Shown piece by piece: positions 1 through 8,764 of a stretch of DNA of 34,757 nt (positions are counted from its first letter, which is position 1; every line of letters starts with the position of its first letter). Under the pieces are notes generated by a model that saw nothing but the letters and a program-made list of their open reading frames with translations, was not told where the DNA came from and ran no database searches. The DNA comes from Actinomycetota bacterium (GTDB lineage Bacteria; Actinomycetota; Actinomycetes; S36-B12; UBA5976): contig RGDC01000006.1 in assembly GCA_009918005.1 (NCBI GenBank), positions 1 to 34,757 on the forward strand, given 5' to 3'. The translations under genes and the position numbers were made by a program.

Positions 1-186
1 CGGCCTTGGCAAGTGTTCTCTCGTGAGGTTTTGTTAGCGGATGTATGGGAATACCAGCATGCTGCGGATACCAGGCTTGTCAACGTTCACGTACAAAGGC
101 TTCGGGCAAAAATCGAAATCGACCCAGAACAACCTGAGATTGTCGTGACTGTGCGAGGCGTTGGCTACAAAGCTGGGCAACCTTAA
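1..186 (+). CDS. mtrA: Response regulator MtrA, C-terminal end (partial, 5' truncated by window)
   Basis: An open frame runs from base 1 to a TAA at 184-186 and is too short for the ORF track. It encodes the end of an OmpR/PhoB-type winged-helix DNA-binding domain: the recognition helix region (DTRLVNVHVQRLRAKIE) is followed by the wing hairpin (VVTVRGVGYKAG), the usual C-terminus of this family. The stop lies 3 nt before the GTG of a MtrB-type histidine kinase, and lpqB follows. This is the conserved actinobacterial mtrA-mtrB-lpqB operon, so MtrA is a better call than a generic OmpR regulator. MtrA controls cell-wall and division genes in mycobacteria. The receiver domain lies outside the window. 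Confidence 0.9.
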   Translation, partial: RPWQVFSREVLLADVWEYQHAADTRLVNVHVQRLRAKIEIDPEQPEIVVTVRGVGYKAGQP

Positions 187-189
187 GCC

Positions 190-1743
190 GTGAGCACCTT
201 GGCTCAAGAAAAGATTTCCATTAGAAGTCGTTGGCGAAGAAACCTGCAGCTACGATTGCTCACATTAACTTTCGTGATCTCTGCATCCGTATTAAGTATT
301 GTTGGTGTGCTCTTGGTAAATCAGGTCGCGTCCGGACTGCTTGAAGCAAAGCAACAAAGCGCATTGACTGAGTCGACAGCAGCGCGCCTAGAGGTTCAAC
401 GGCTACTCGATGCAGCAGATGTTGGACTAGTCGCGCCAAACAACACTCGACTTGTTGACTCTGTGATTACGGCCCTCGCAGTTCGTGCAGGCTCCCCAGG
501 TATTTACGATGCCTTATTCTTAAGCGACCCAGATTTAGTGGGAGTGCCTGAGCGCGGAACCAAATTGATTTCCCAAGCATCAATTCCCGAGGATCTGAGA
601 ACTGCAATTCGAGAACGAGATCGACAAGCTTGGGCTTACTCAAATTTGATTTATGAAGACGGCAAAACTACCCAGGGACTCGTTGTGGGATCTCCAGTTT
701 CAATTCCTCGAGTCGGGGCATATGAACTTTATTTGCTGTTTCCTCTTGATAGTGAGCAACGAACTATCGATCTTGTTCAACAAGGAGTTGCAGCAACAGG
801 AATCATTTTGTTGGTGAGTTTAATGGTGCTGGCCTGGTTTGCGACGGCTCGAGTCACTGACCCAGTAAGAGAAGCTGCAGAAATCGCAGTCCAAATCGCG
901 TCAGGTGATTTGGATCGAAGGATGCAGGTAAATGGTGAAGATGACATTGCAAGACTTGCAGGATCATTTAACGAAATGGCTACTAGCCTTCAAAGCCAAA
1001 TCATCCGCCTTGAATCTTTGTCGCAAATTCAGCAACAGTTCGTATCTGATGTCTCACATGAATTACGCACACCACTAACTACGGTGCGCATGGCAAGTGA
1101 AATGATCTATAACGCACGAGCTGATTTCGATCCTGATATGGCGAGGTCAGCTGAGTTACTGAGAAATCAGGTGGATCGATTTGATTTACTACTGAGTGAC
1201 TTGCTTGAGATGAGCAAGATTGATGCTGGGGCAGCTCCACTCGAAAGTGCACCTGTTGATTTAGCGGATCTCACTGAGGCAATTCTGCGGGACAATAGTG
1301 AAATTGCTGCTGAGCACTCGACCAACTTTAAATTCGAAAGTTTTGGCGATTCTACGGTTATGGCAGACATGCGTCGTGTCTCCAGAATCATTAGAAACTT
1401 AATCGTTAATGCGATTGAACATTGTGATGGCACTGACGTTGAGGTAAAGATTGCAGGTAATGAAACTTGCGTGTCGATTTCAGTTCGAGATTATGGTCAA
1501 GGAATTGCCAGCGAAGATCTCTCAAGAGTTTTTGGTCGCTTTTGGCGAGCAGATCCCGCGCGCCAACGCACCCTTGGAGGAACTGGACTCGGACTTTCAA
1601 TATCGGCTGAGGATGCAGCACTCCACGGCGGCATCATTGAGGTTTGGGGTGCTCCAAATAAAGGTGCACAGTTTGTCTTAACTTTGCCTCGGCTTGAGTT
1701 AGGTGCCATTACTAATGTGGCAATTTCAGTAGGTGCACCGTGA
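190..1743 (+). CDS. mtrB: Sensor histidine kinase MtrB
   Basis: The 517-residue membrane kinase is the partner of MtrA. TM1 is at about residues 22-45, an extracellular sensor region spans about 46-198, TM2 is at about 199-220, and a HAMP linker covers about 221-272. The HisKA dimerisation domain has the phospho-acceptor in DVSHELRTPL (His290). The HATPase_c domain shows the N box (RNLIVNAIEH), G1 (DYGQGI) and G2 (GLGLSI). Length and architecture fit the family. The GTG start at 190 lies 3 nt after the mtrA stop, and the gene's own stop overlaps the GTG of lpqB, so the three genes are almost certainly co-transcribed and translationally coupled. The signal sensed cannot be read from the sequence. 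Confidence 0.95.
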   Translation: MSTLAQEKISIRSRWRRNLQLRLLTLTFVISASVLSIVGVLLVNQVASGLLEAKQQSALTESTAARLEVQRLLDAADVGLVAPNNTRLVDSVITALAVRAGSPGIYDALFLSDPDLVGVPERGTKLISQASIPEDLRTAIRERDRQAWAYSNLIYEDGKTTQGLVVGSPVSIPRVGAYELYLLFPLDSEQRTIDLVQQGVAATGIILLVSLMVLAWFATARVTDPVREAAEIAVQIASGDLDRRMQVNGEDDIARLAGSFNEMATSLQSQIIRLESLSQIQQQFVSDVSHELRTPLTTVRMASEMIYNARADFDPDMARSAELLRNQVDRFDLLLSDLLEMSKIDAGAAPLESAPVDLADLTEAILRDNSEIAAEHSTNFKFESFGDSTVMADMRRVSRIIRNLIVNAIEHCDGTDVEVKIAGNETCVSISVRDYGQGIASEDLSRVFGRFWRADPARQRTLGGTGLGLSISAEDAALHGGIIEVWGAPNKGAQFVLTLPRLELGAITNVAISVGAP

Positions 1744-3437
1744 GATTGAAACTTATCGGCGGAATCTTAATTGGAGTCCTAGCGTTGTCAGGCTGCACTG
1801 GAATCCCTACTTCTAGCAAAGTGCATTACGGCGACGAAATCTCTGAAGATACGTCAACACAGTTCGTGAGAGTCATTGCTCGACCACCAAGCCTTGGCAT
1901 GAGTCCAGCTGAGATAGTTCGGGGATTTTTAGATGCTTGCGCAGACCCATCGGAAAATTATGGAATTGCGCGACAGTACCTTGCGATTGAATCCGCCGGT
2001 GACTGGAATCCATTAACGGGTATCGAGATATATGAGGCATCTACTGTTGAGGTGGCAGAAAGTGCGGCAAGCGTTACTGTCGCCGCAGAAAAACTAGGTG
2101 CAATTTCAGATTTGGGAAGATTTCAAATTGCCGATCCTGGTACTCAAGTTTCTAAATCTTTTGAGCTTCAAGAAGATGCAGCTGGGCAATGGAGAATCTC
2201 AAAGGCGAGCGATGGCATCTTGCTTTCGAGCGGAGACGTTGACCGATCCTTCCGAAGTTTCCCAATCTATTTTTTCAACACCGATTTGACTTCTTTGGTG
2301 ACTGACAACTTATTGGTTCCGGTTAGCAATTCTGGGGCAGCGACCTCGCTAGTTCGCGCTCTTCTTGACGGACCTTCACCTTATCTGTCACCAGTTGCCA
2401 CTAGCGCTTTTCCTGTGGGCACAACTTTGACTTATGGTTCCGTTCCAGTAACTAACGGGATTGCACAAGTAGATTTTTCAAATGAGATTTTGGGTGCTGA
2501 TGAATTGACCCGACGTGCACTTTCAGCCCAGTTGGTTTGGACTCTGAGTAAGCTTGCAAACGTTTCTGCCGTTCAAATTTCAGTCTCAGGTCAACCGTTT
2601 GTGCTGTCCAAAATTGGTCCACTGCAAACCGTCAAGGACTGGCAGAATTTTTCACCCGTACCAAACGCTAGTGAAATTACATTAAACGTGATCAGGAACG
2701 AAAAAATAGTGTCTTTCAGCAACGATGTGGAAAATTTAAGGTACGTCGCGCCAACTCCATTAGCTTTTGCAGTACCAAATATAAATAACTCTCAGATAGC
2801 AACGGTGTCGGCAGATCGTAAGTCGGTTTTAGTCACAGATTCCGCAAAATCTAACTTTAGAGTTGTCGCACAGGGTGATCAGATCTCTAAGCCAACTTGG
2901 GATCGAGACGGAAGAATTTACTTCTCAGATTTCGGACAGGGAGTACGAGAAGTATTGAGCGATAGCTCACTTCGAATAGTTCCTGTTGACGCATCAGCAC
3001 TCGGCACGAGTGACCAAGTCAAACAGGTTTCAATTTCAAGTGATGGCGTTCGAGTTGCCGTCGTTTTATCAAACGGAATCCAAGATGTCATTGCAGTCGG
3101 TGCAATTTTTAGGACTGATGCCGAGACCAGAATCATCGGACTACATCGAATTGAACGTAGTATTACTTCTGTTCGGGAAATAGTTTGGAGTTCACCTACT
3201 TCGATCGCCGCGTTAGGGACAGATGAATCAAATAGTGACTTGCTTTTTGACATCTCATTACTAGATGGAAAATCTAAGATGTTTAGCGCGCCAATTGGCG
3301 CACAGCAGCTTTCGGTGGACGGTACTGGAAGGCTTCACGTCTCAGCCGTAGATGGCGCAGATCAACTTGTCTACCAACAGAATTTTGGATCGTGGACTCA
3401 AGTCACATCGGGAATTGGCGGATTTTTCACCAACTAA
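1740..3437 (+). CDS. lpqB: Lipoprotein LpqB
   Basis: The 565-residue predicted lipoprotein has a signal peptide ending in the lipobox LALSGC with the lipidated Cys at residue 19, so it should be anchored on the outer face of the membrane. A GerMN-type domain lies at about residues 190-310 and a C-terminal beta-propeller-like region at about 320-565. Both are standard for LpqB, which modulates MtrB in mycobacteria. The GTG start at 1740 overlaps the mtrB stop (GTGA), which fixes the start and implies coupling. The track ORF starting inside its 3' end at 3352 is only the upstream extension of the comF frame. Confidence 0.93.
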   Translation: MRLKLIGGILIGVLALSGCTGIPTSSKVHYGDEISEDTSTQFVRVIARPPSLGMSPAEIVRGFLDACADPSENYGIARQYLAIESAGDWNPLTGIEIYEASTVEVAESAASVTVAAEKLGAISDLGRFQIADPGTQVSKSFELQEDAAGQWRISKASDGILLSSGDVDRSFRSFPIYFFNTDLTSLVTDNLLVPVSNSGAATSLVRALLDGPSPYLSPVATSAFPVGTTLTYGSVPVTNGIAQVDFSNEILGADELTRRALSAQLVWTLSKLANVSAVQISVSGQPFVLSKIGPLQTVKDWQNFSPVPNASEITLNVIRNEKIVSFSNDVENLRYVAPTPLAFAVPNINNSQIATVSADRKSVLVTDSAKSNFRVVAQGDQISKPTWDRDGRIYFSDFGQGVREVLSDSSLRIVPVDASALGTSDQVKQVSISSDGVRVAVVLSNGIQDVIAVGAIFRTDAETRIIGLHRIERSITSVREIVWSSPTSIAALGTDESNSDLLFDISLLDGKSKMFSAPIGAQQLSVDGTGRLHVSAVDGADQLVYQQNFGSWTQVTSGIGGFFTN

Positions 3438-3510
3438 ATCAACAAGCTGGGATTATAAACAGCACCTAAATTATTGGAGTACTCGATCAAATTTCGTTAC
3501 ATACTTTCCT

Positions 3511-4131
3511 ATGTCAATTTTGAAAGAGTTAGTGTTTACCCCGAAATGTTTAGGCTGTAAAAGGCTTGGTGTTGCGTATTGCAACACATGTATTGAAAAG
3601 ATTCAACCGTTTAGAGCTAGGGATTTGCTTGAATTGGATTCCTGCTTTTGTGCTAGCGAATACTCCGGCTGGATTAGAGATTCGATAATTCGCTACAAGA
3701 ATGGCGATGCGAAGTATGCTGAACCGCTCTCAAAGCTTTTGCGAAAAACTTTAGAAGAACTTGATGTGTCTGGAAATCTGATCGTAGTTCCAATCCCTAG
3801 TTCGCAACTAAAGATCCGAGAGCGTGGGTTTAATACAATTGCAAACTTGTGCACACACTTGACTCATGAGTGTGACTCATTAAAGCTCGACACCTCAAAT
3901 TTATTTCTACGTAGACCAGTGATTGATCAAGTTGGATTATCTGCGGCCCAAAGGTTGGCAAACCTAGACGGTGTATTTGGGGTGCACAGAGTTATAAATG
4001 GAACTGTAGTAATTGTTGATGATGTCGTAACAACAGGTGCAACTCTAAACAGCGCCGCCAGAATCCTTAGATATGCCGGTGCACAACGAGTCTTTGGATT
4101 GGCTTTGTGTGGCACTCCAAAAACCAGATAG
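3511..4131 (+). CDS. comF: ComF family protein (phosphoribosyltransferase fold)
   Basis: Starting at ATG 3511 gives 206 residues, and the start is chosen because the family begins just before its zinc ribbon, here CLGC...CNTC (Cys13, 16, 24, 27). The track start at 3352 would overlap lpqB by 86 bp with unrelated residues. The type I phosphoribosyltransferase PRPP loop is VVIVDDVVTTGAT near the C-terminus, preceded by the typical ComF stretch VPIPSSQLKIRERGFN. ComF proteins are linked to DNA uptake and recombination, but the actinobacterial role is unproven. Position after lpqB is conserved in actinobacteria, where hpf and secA usually follow. Here a non-coding structured region follows. No Shine-Dalgarno is visible before ATG 3511. 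Confidence 0.88.
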   Translation: MSILKELVFTPKCLGCKRLGVAYCNTCIEKIQPFRARDLLELDSCFCASEYSGWIRDSIIRYKNGDAKYAEPLSKLLRKTLEELDVSGNLIVVPIPSSQLKIRERGFNTIANLCTHLTHECDSLKLDTSNLFLRRPVIDQVGLSAAQRLANLDGVFGVHRVINGTVVIVDDVVTTGATLNSAARILRYAGAQRVFGLALCGTPKTR

Positions 4132-4142
4132 CCTTAACATCG

Positions 4143-4401
4143 GCACCCACCCGGGTCCGTGATTGCGCGGCAAAGCAGTTCTTCGAAGTTGTTTTGCAGC
4201 AAGCCGATGCCAGCCGCAGGCAAAGCGGTCCACGTAAGACGACTTTTGGTCGTTGAGCACGGTGCGGTTTAGAAGTAAGTCCTGCCTGTTCTTTGATCCA
4301 GATGGTCAAAACCAACAGTGAGGGTTAGTAGTGGCGATTGACGCTGCAAACGCTCCTGCAGGCGAATGTGGGGTCGAAAATCAGGTCGGACGGGTGGGTG
4401 C
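4143..4401 (+). ncRNA. Putative structured non-coding RNA of unknown family
   Basis: The ends pair over a long distance. GCACCCACCCG (4143-4153) is the exact reverse complement of 4391-4401. The helix continues with TCCG/CGGA (4156-4159 with 4387-4390) and TGATT/AATCA (4160-4164 with 4379-4383), giving 20 base pairs in three blocks separated by small bulges. Inside are local hairpins at about 4170-4197, 4214-4228 (CCGC/GCGG), 4239-4253 (ACGAC/GTCGT), 4286-4318 (a compound stem including TTTGA/TCAAA) and 4342-4364 (CGC-TGCA/TGCA-G-GCG). The octamer GGCAAAGC occurs twice (4169, 4219). By eye it is more GC-rich than its flanks. I see no RNase P, tmRNA or SRP signature motifs. A possible -10 (TAACAT, 4135-4140) lies just upstream, which favours the + strand, but the strand is uncertain. 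The closed multi-hairpin shape resembles 6S/Ms1-like RNAs only in outline. Confidence 0.6.
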
Positions 4402-4472
4402 TTTCATAAATCCCAAAATTATTCGAATCATTGAGACCCACTAGGCTTAACGCAGCAGTAAAGGGAGTTTTG

Positions 4473-5684
4473 GTGTCGGATTCAGCCGTTAAGTCCCAGC
4501 AAAAATTTATCTTAAGAGCTATGCCACTCTTCTTTGTAGGCATGACCTTGCGCCCACTAACTACCTCTGTTGGTCCGGTACTTCCCGAAATTCGTGCCGA
4601 ATTCGGACTCAGTGCTACCGCCGCTTCGCTACTGAGCACTCTGCCAATCCTCATGTTTGGATTTGGCGCGATGCTAGTTCCTAGATTGCTCCACCGGGTA
4701 ACACCGAATCGAGCAGTTTCCGTTGCCTTGATAGCTCTTGCAATAGGTGGAACTTTGCGACTTGTACCATCTGTAATTGTTCTCTATTTAGGAACTATAG
4801 TTATCGGCCTTGGCGTAGCCGTTGGAAACGTAGTTCCGTCAATAATTACCCGCAGAGATTTCCCTAAAAATATTGGTGGAGTCATGGGGATGATCGCGGG
4901 CGCCATCTCAATCTCGGCAGCCGTTGCTGCGCTAATCACATATCCGCTAACCGAAACTTTTGGGTCCTGGCGTGGAGCGTTAGAAGTTTGGGCGATTTTG
5001 CCATTAATTGCCTGGACCGTTTGGCGCTTTTATCGCCATGCAGGAACTGTTGATGAAACCCTGACTACACCTCGCGATATGCGTGCGTTATTCCATAGCA
5101 AGTTGGCTTGGGCATTAGTTCTTTACTTTGGCTTCCAGTCTATGAATTATCATTCAATGAACGCATGGTTGCCATCTATTTTGCGAGATTCAGGAATCGA
5201 TCCAACGATGGCTGGAAACCAACTAGCACTCCTAGTTCTACTCGGCTTTCCAGCTGGACTTTTTGTTCCGCCGCTGGCAGCAAAGTTCAAATCCCAGGTA
5301 ACACTTTGCGTGATCTTTGTAGTTATTTTTTCGATAGGCCTAGTTGGAATTTATCTCTTTTCAACGACTGGATGGTGGCTAAATGGAACTTGGCTCTGGG
5401 TTTCGTTGCTTGGGATTGGATTAGGCTCATCATTTCCGCTGGCTTTAACTTTAGTGTTGCTTCGCTCTGATAGTCACCAAACAGCTCGAGACCTAGGCTC
5501 GTTTATGCAAGGTGGTGGTTACATCATCTCAGCGCTTGGGCCACTAACTTTGGGATTACTCAAAGACTTAACACACACGTGGGGTGCTTCATTTATTGCT
5601 TTGGGTGTAGCGCTGATCATTCAATTATTTTCCGGCATCATTATTTCCCGACCTGGAATCATTAGCGGCACATCAAAAGGGTAA
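4473..5684 (+). CDS. MFS transporter, CynX/NimT-like
   Basis: Starting at GTG 4473 gives about 403 residues with around twelve hydrophobic segments. The first transmembrane region carries RPLTTSVGPVLPEI, typical of the cyanate/nitroimidazole (CynX/NimT) branch of the major facilitator superfamily, and the inter-helix MFS signature has decayed as is common there. The start is set by AAGGGAG (4461-4467), 5 nt before GTG. The track start (TTG 4431) would add residues upstream of this ribosome site. It should act as a cytoplasmic-membrane secondary transporter. The substrate cannot be assigned, and cyanate specificity should not be assumed because no cyanase is nearby. Confidence 0.82.
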   Translation: MSDSAVKSQQKFILRAMPLFFVGMTLRPLTTSVGPVLPEIRAEFGLSATAASLLSTLPILMFGFGAMLVPRLLHRVTPNRAVSVALIALAIGGTLRLVPSVIVLYLGTIVIGLGVAVGNVVPSIITRRDFPKNIGGVMGMIAGAISISAAVAALITYPLTETFGSWRGALEVWAILPLIAWTVWRFYRHAGTVDETLTTPRDMRALFHSKLAWALVLYFGFQSMNYHSMNAWLPSILRDSGIDPTMAGNQLALLVLLGFPAGLFVPPLAAKFKSQVTLCVIFVVIFSIGLVGIYLFSTTGWWLNGTWLWVSLLGIGLGSSFPLALTLVLLRSDSHQTARDLGSFMQGGGYIISALGPLTLGLLKDLTHTWGASFIALGVALIIQLFSGIIISRPGIISGTSKG

Positions 5685-5742
5685 ATCACAAAAATCAGCA
5701 CATGAGTATCAGTCCAGTCTTAACAAAGTGCAAGAATAGGGT

Positions 5743-7806
5743 GTGCCTAACCGACTCGTAGATTCAACATCGCCGTACTTGTTGCAGCACGCCGAAAATC
5801 CTGTTGATTGGTATCCGTGGTCTGAAGAGGCGTTTGAACTAGCTCGTAGTCGAGATGTACCGATTTTCTTAAGTGTTGGATACAGCGCTTGCCATTGGTG
5901 TCACGTTATGGCACATGAAAGCTTTGAAAACCCTTCCGTTGCAGCCTTGATGAATGAGTACTTTGTGAACATAAAGGTAGATCGTGAAGAGTTGCCTGCC
6001 GTTGATTCGTTGTACATGGAGGCAACTCAGGCAATGACTGGACAAGGTGGTTGGCCAAATTCAGTTTGGCTTGACCATGATCGAAGGCCTTGGTACGCGG
6101 GAACTTATTTTCCTCCCCGCCCATCACATGGAATGCCCTCGTTCACCCAAGTCCTCCTAGCATTAAATGACACTTGGACCAACGAGCGAGAGCGAGTTAG
6201 TGAATCGTCGACTCGAATCATGGAGCACATCGGATCACGAAATGAACTAATTGTTAAATCTAAATCAGAATTTACTCGAGATGAAATTTCATTTGCAGTA
6301 ACTTCAGGCATAGATTCTCTCGCTTTAGGTTTTGATTCGGTAAATGGCGGATTTGGTGATGCTCCCAAATTCCCACCCTCTCTGGCATTGGAATTCCTAC
6401 TTAGATGTGAAGCATTAAATAAAATTGAAGGCAGCGAATCAGACTTTCGCATTATGCAAATGGTCGAGCAAACCTGTGATGCCATGGCACGAGGTGGAAT
6501 TTACGACCAACTAGGTGGAGGTTTTGCTCGGTATAGTGTGGATGCAACCTGGACCGTTCCACACTTTGAAAAAATGCTCTACGACAATGCGCAACTTCTT
6601 TCCATATATGCACATCTATATCGCCTGACCGGGGATACGCAAGCGCTACGGATTACAACTGAAACTGCGGAGTTCCTAATTCGTGAAATGCAAACCCCAG
6701 AAGGTGGCTTCGCAGCAGCGCTTGATGCCGATAGCAACGATCTGGAAACTGGGCATACCGAAGAAGGCGCTTTCTATGCCTGGACGCCGAAGCAAATAAC
6801 CGAAGTGCTCGGTGCGGCTGATGCAGATTGGGTGATACGCCTTTGCAATGTAACCGTAGATGGAACTTTCGAACTCGGTAAATCGGTTCTAACTCTTCAC
6901 CAGGATCCAGATGACTGGGGTAGATGGTTTAACTTGCGAGAAAAGCTTTTGCTATCCAGAGAAACTAGACCTCGCCCCGGTAGAGACGACAAGATAGTCG
7001 CAAGTTGGAATGGACTCACAATCCGTGCCTTAGTTGATGCTGGCAGTATCTGCAGTAGGCAAGACTGGATTGACTGCGCCACACGTGCTGGAGACCTGTT
7101 GGTGAGCACACATCTGGGGGCTGACGCAGAACACTCGAGCAGATTGGTAAGAGTTTCACGCGATGGCAAACCGGGACTTCATGCACTTGGTGTCCTAGAG
7201 GATCAAGCACTGGTGGCAAGTGCGTTTCTGGCTTTGGCGCAGGTCAATGGCGACGACGCTTGGCGCGAATTAGCTGGGACTTTGCTTGCTGACATTAAAG
7301 ATCATTTTCAGCAAGGTTCTGGATTAACAGATACTGCAAACGATGTTGAACCAGTTGCTAAAGATGTTACTTCGAGACAAGTAGATCCAACGGACAACGT
7401 AACTCCATCGGGCTGGGCCGCGACGATTGATGCAGCTTTAACGTACTCAGCATTATCGGGAGATACCGAGATGCGAAGCTGGGCCGAATCCTTTATGCCA
7501 GCGCTAATCCCATTGGTTGCATCTCATACTCGGTTTGCGGGATGGGGAAGTGCCACATTCGTTACCTGGCTAGATGGTCCTCGCGAAGTAGCGATTGTTG
7601 GTCCAAGTGATTCTGAGCTCCAAAACGTATTGGCTCAAGGAACTGCGCCAGGTTTGGTTTACGCTTGGGATGCCGAACAGCCATTACTTCAGAATCGAAA
7701 AGTGCTTAAAGAAACGGCGACTGCGTATGTATGTCGCGGATTTGTTTGCGATGCCCCAACTAATGATTTACAAACATTAAAAAAATCAATTGGAGTTTTC
7801 AACTAA
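5743..7806 (+). CDS. Thioredoxin domain-containing protein, YyaL/DUF255 (SSP411) family
   Basis: The 687-residue protein has the family's two parts: an N-terminal thioredoxin-like domain, beginning with [22 protein letters not shown] and the CxxC-type motif SACHWCHVM (Cys50, Cys53), and a long alpha/alpha-toroid (six-hairpin glycosidase-like) C-terminal region. The highly conserved GGWPNSVWL and [17 protein letters not shown] blocks are present. Length is normal for bacterial members. The biochemical role of the family is unsettled. The GTG start directly precedes the conserved opening. AAGAAT lies 5 nt upstream, a weak version of the leaderless-promoter pattern seen elsewhere in the window. 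Its stop codon overlaps the stop of uppS on the other strand (CTAA). Confidence 0.88.
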   Translation: MPNRLVDSTSPYLLQHAENPVDWYPWSEEAFELARSRDVPIFLSVGYSACHWCHVMAHESFENPSVAALMNEYFVNIKVDREELPAVDSLYMEATQAMTGQGGWPNSVWLDHDRRPWYAGTYFPPRPSHGMPSFTQVLLALNDTWTNERERVSESSTRIMEHIGSRNELIVKSKSEFTRDEISFAVTSGIDSLALGFDSVNGGFGDAPKFPPSLALEFLLRCEALNKIEGSESDFRIMQMVEQTCDAMARGGIYDQLGGGFARYSVDATWTVPHFEKMLYDNAQLLSIYAHLYRLTGDTQALRITTETAEFLIREMQTPEGGFAAALDADSNDLETGHTEEGAFYAWTPKQITEVLGAADADWVIRLCNVTVDGTFELGKSVLTLHQDPDDWGRWFNLREKLLLSRETRPRPGRDDKIVASWNGLTIRALVDAGSICSRQDWIDCATRAGDLLVSTHLGADAEHSSRLVRVSRDGKPGLHALGVLEDQALVASAFLALAQVNGDDAWRELAGTLLADIKDHFQQGSGLTDTANDVEPVAKDVTSRQVDPTDNVTPSGWAATIDAALTYSALSGDTEMRSWAESFMPALIPLVASHTRFAGWGSATFVTWLDGPREVAIVGPSDSELQNVLAQGTAPGLVYAWDAEQPLLQNRKVLKETATAYVCRGFVCDAPTNDLQTLKKSIGVFN

Positions 7807-8579
7807 ACACCAAAACGTCGATTTCTTGCAGTGTATGAGCGCACAGCCCGCAAGAAATCAATTTTGCGAAAGTTAGGCCAGTAGGCTTCGCAAAAATAAA
7901 ACTCAGAATGCGCACTTTGCCAGAGTAAAAAACCGCTTAGTCTTTGTTCACCAGAAGTTCGGATCACTAAATCGGGGTCAGGTTGCCCTTTAGTGTAAAG
8001 ATGTGAAGCAATGTGCTCGATATCGATTTCGGATGCAATTTCTGCTAGAGATTTGCCGATGGCCGCTTCCGCAATAAGCAATGATCTAACTGCATCCACA
8101 ACTTCTTGCCGACCACCGTATCCAATTGCAACATTGACCAAAAGCCCTGGGACATGTTCGGTCGCAACTTTAGTTCTATTAAGTAGATCTCTAGTTTTCA
8201 CGGGAAGTAGTTCAAGTGCGCCAACTGGATGGATCTGCCATCTTCCGGTGTTACCCAAAGAGGTCACAGTCTCTTCAATGATTTCTAGTAATGCGTCTAA
8301 CTCAGAAGGTTCACGAAGTAGATTGTCCGTAGAAAGTAGCCAGAGAGTTACAACCTCAACACCCAGTTCCTCACACCACCCAAGGAACTCAGCAATCTTT
8401 TCACCACCGGCCCGATGACCGTAGGCACTTGATGAACCCATCTCGGCAGCCCAGCGACGATTCCCATCCAAGATCACGCCAACATGAGCAGGAAGCTGAT
8501 CTTTGGGGAGTGAAGAAGTTAGCCGATGTCCATACAAGTCGTATGCGACATCACCCACAAGAGTGCGAATTCTTCCCAT
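7803..8579 (-). CDS. uppS: Isoprenyl (cis-prenyl) transferase, Z-FPP/UPP synthase family
   Basis: From ATG 8579 the product is 258 residues. It condenses isopentenyl diphosphate in the cis configuration to make polyprenyl diphosphates for cell-wall lipid carrier. The catalytic-Asp motif is VILDGNRRW (Asp38), and the family signatures [21 protein letters not shown] and [27 protein letters not shown] are complete. Similarity in motif wording to the mycobacterial short-chain Z-FPP synthase Rv1086, and the neighbouring phoH2, suggest that subgroup, so chain length is uncertain. The ATG is preferred over TTG 8612 in the track because TAATCT lies exactly 7 nt upstream of it. It is convergent with the YyaL-like gene, with stops overlapping by 3 bp. 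Confidence 0.9.
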   Translation of the reverse strand: MGRIRTLVGDVAYDLYGHRLTSSLPKDQLPAHVGVILDGNRRWAAEMGSSSAYGHRAGGEKIAEFLGWCEELGVEVVTLWLLSTDNLLREPSELDALLEIIEETVTSLGNTGRWQIHPVGALELLPVKTRDLLNRTKVATEHVPGLLVNVAIGYGGRQEVVDAVRSLLIAEAAIGKSLAEIASEIDIEHIASHLYTKGQPDPDLVIRTSGEQRLSGFLLWQSAHSEFYFCEAYWPNFRKIDFLRAVRSYTARNRRFGV

Positions 8580-8586
8580 GCGCCCA

Positions 8587-8592
8587 AGATTA
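8587..8592 (-). promoter_or_regulatory. Putative -10 box of uppS (leaderless)
   Basis: TAATCT on the minus strand is followed by 7 nt and then ATG 8579. No Shine-Dalgarno lies between, so transcription would begin at or next to the start codon. This position decides the uppS start. Confidence 0.5.
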
Positions 8593-8764
8593 GTAGATCG
8601 CCAAAGATGCAACTACATCCCTGTAATTGTTCAGAAATTCACCAACGCGCAACTCTTTGTCTCGGCGTGTCTGACCTAGCAAAATGCAGTGCAGGAATAC
8701 GGTCATTTGTATCGGGCAATTCCGAGCCTTCCCAAGGATAAATCTGAAAATCTGGGGTGAGCTC

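Noticed and set aside
4045-4315. Minus-strand ORFs of 71 and 82 aa over the comF 3' end and the structured RNA
   Set aside because: They overlap each other in different frames, run into comF antisense and show no protein features. The base pairing explains the region better.
4143-4401. RNase P RNA, tmRNA, SRP RNA or 6C RNA for the structured region
   Set aside because: The RNase P CR-I/CR-V motifs, the tmRNA tRNA-like ends and tag reading frame, the SRP apical-loop motif and the paired C6 loops were looked for and not seen. AGAAGTAAGTCC only loosely resembles RNase P CR-I and is in the wrong position.
4325-4654. 109-aa minus-strand ORF
   Set aside because: It spans the RNA end and the MFS 5' coding region antisense, with no conserved motif.
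8011-8418. 135-aa plus-strand ORF
   Set aside because: Antisense to the conserved core of uppS, with Ser/Thr-rich low-complexity translation typical of shadow frames.
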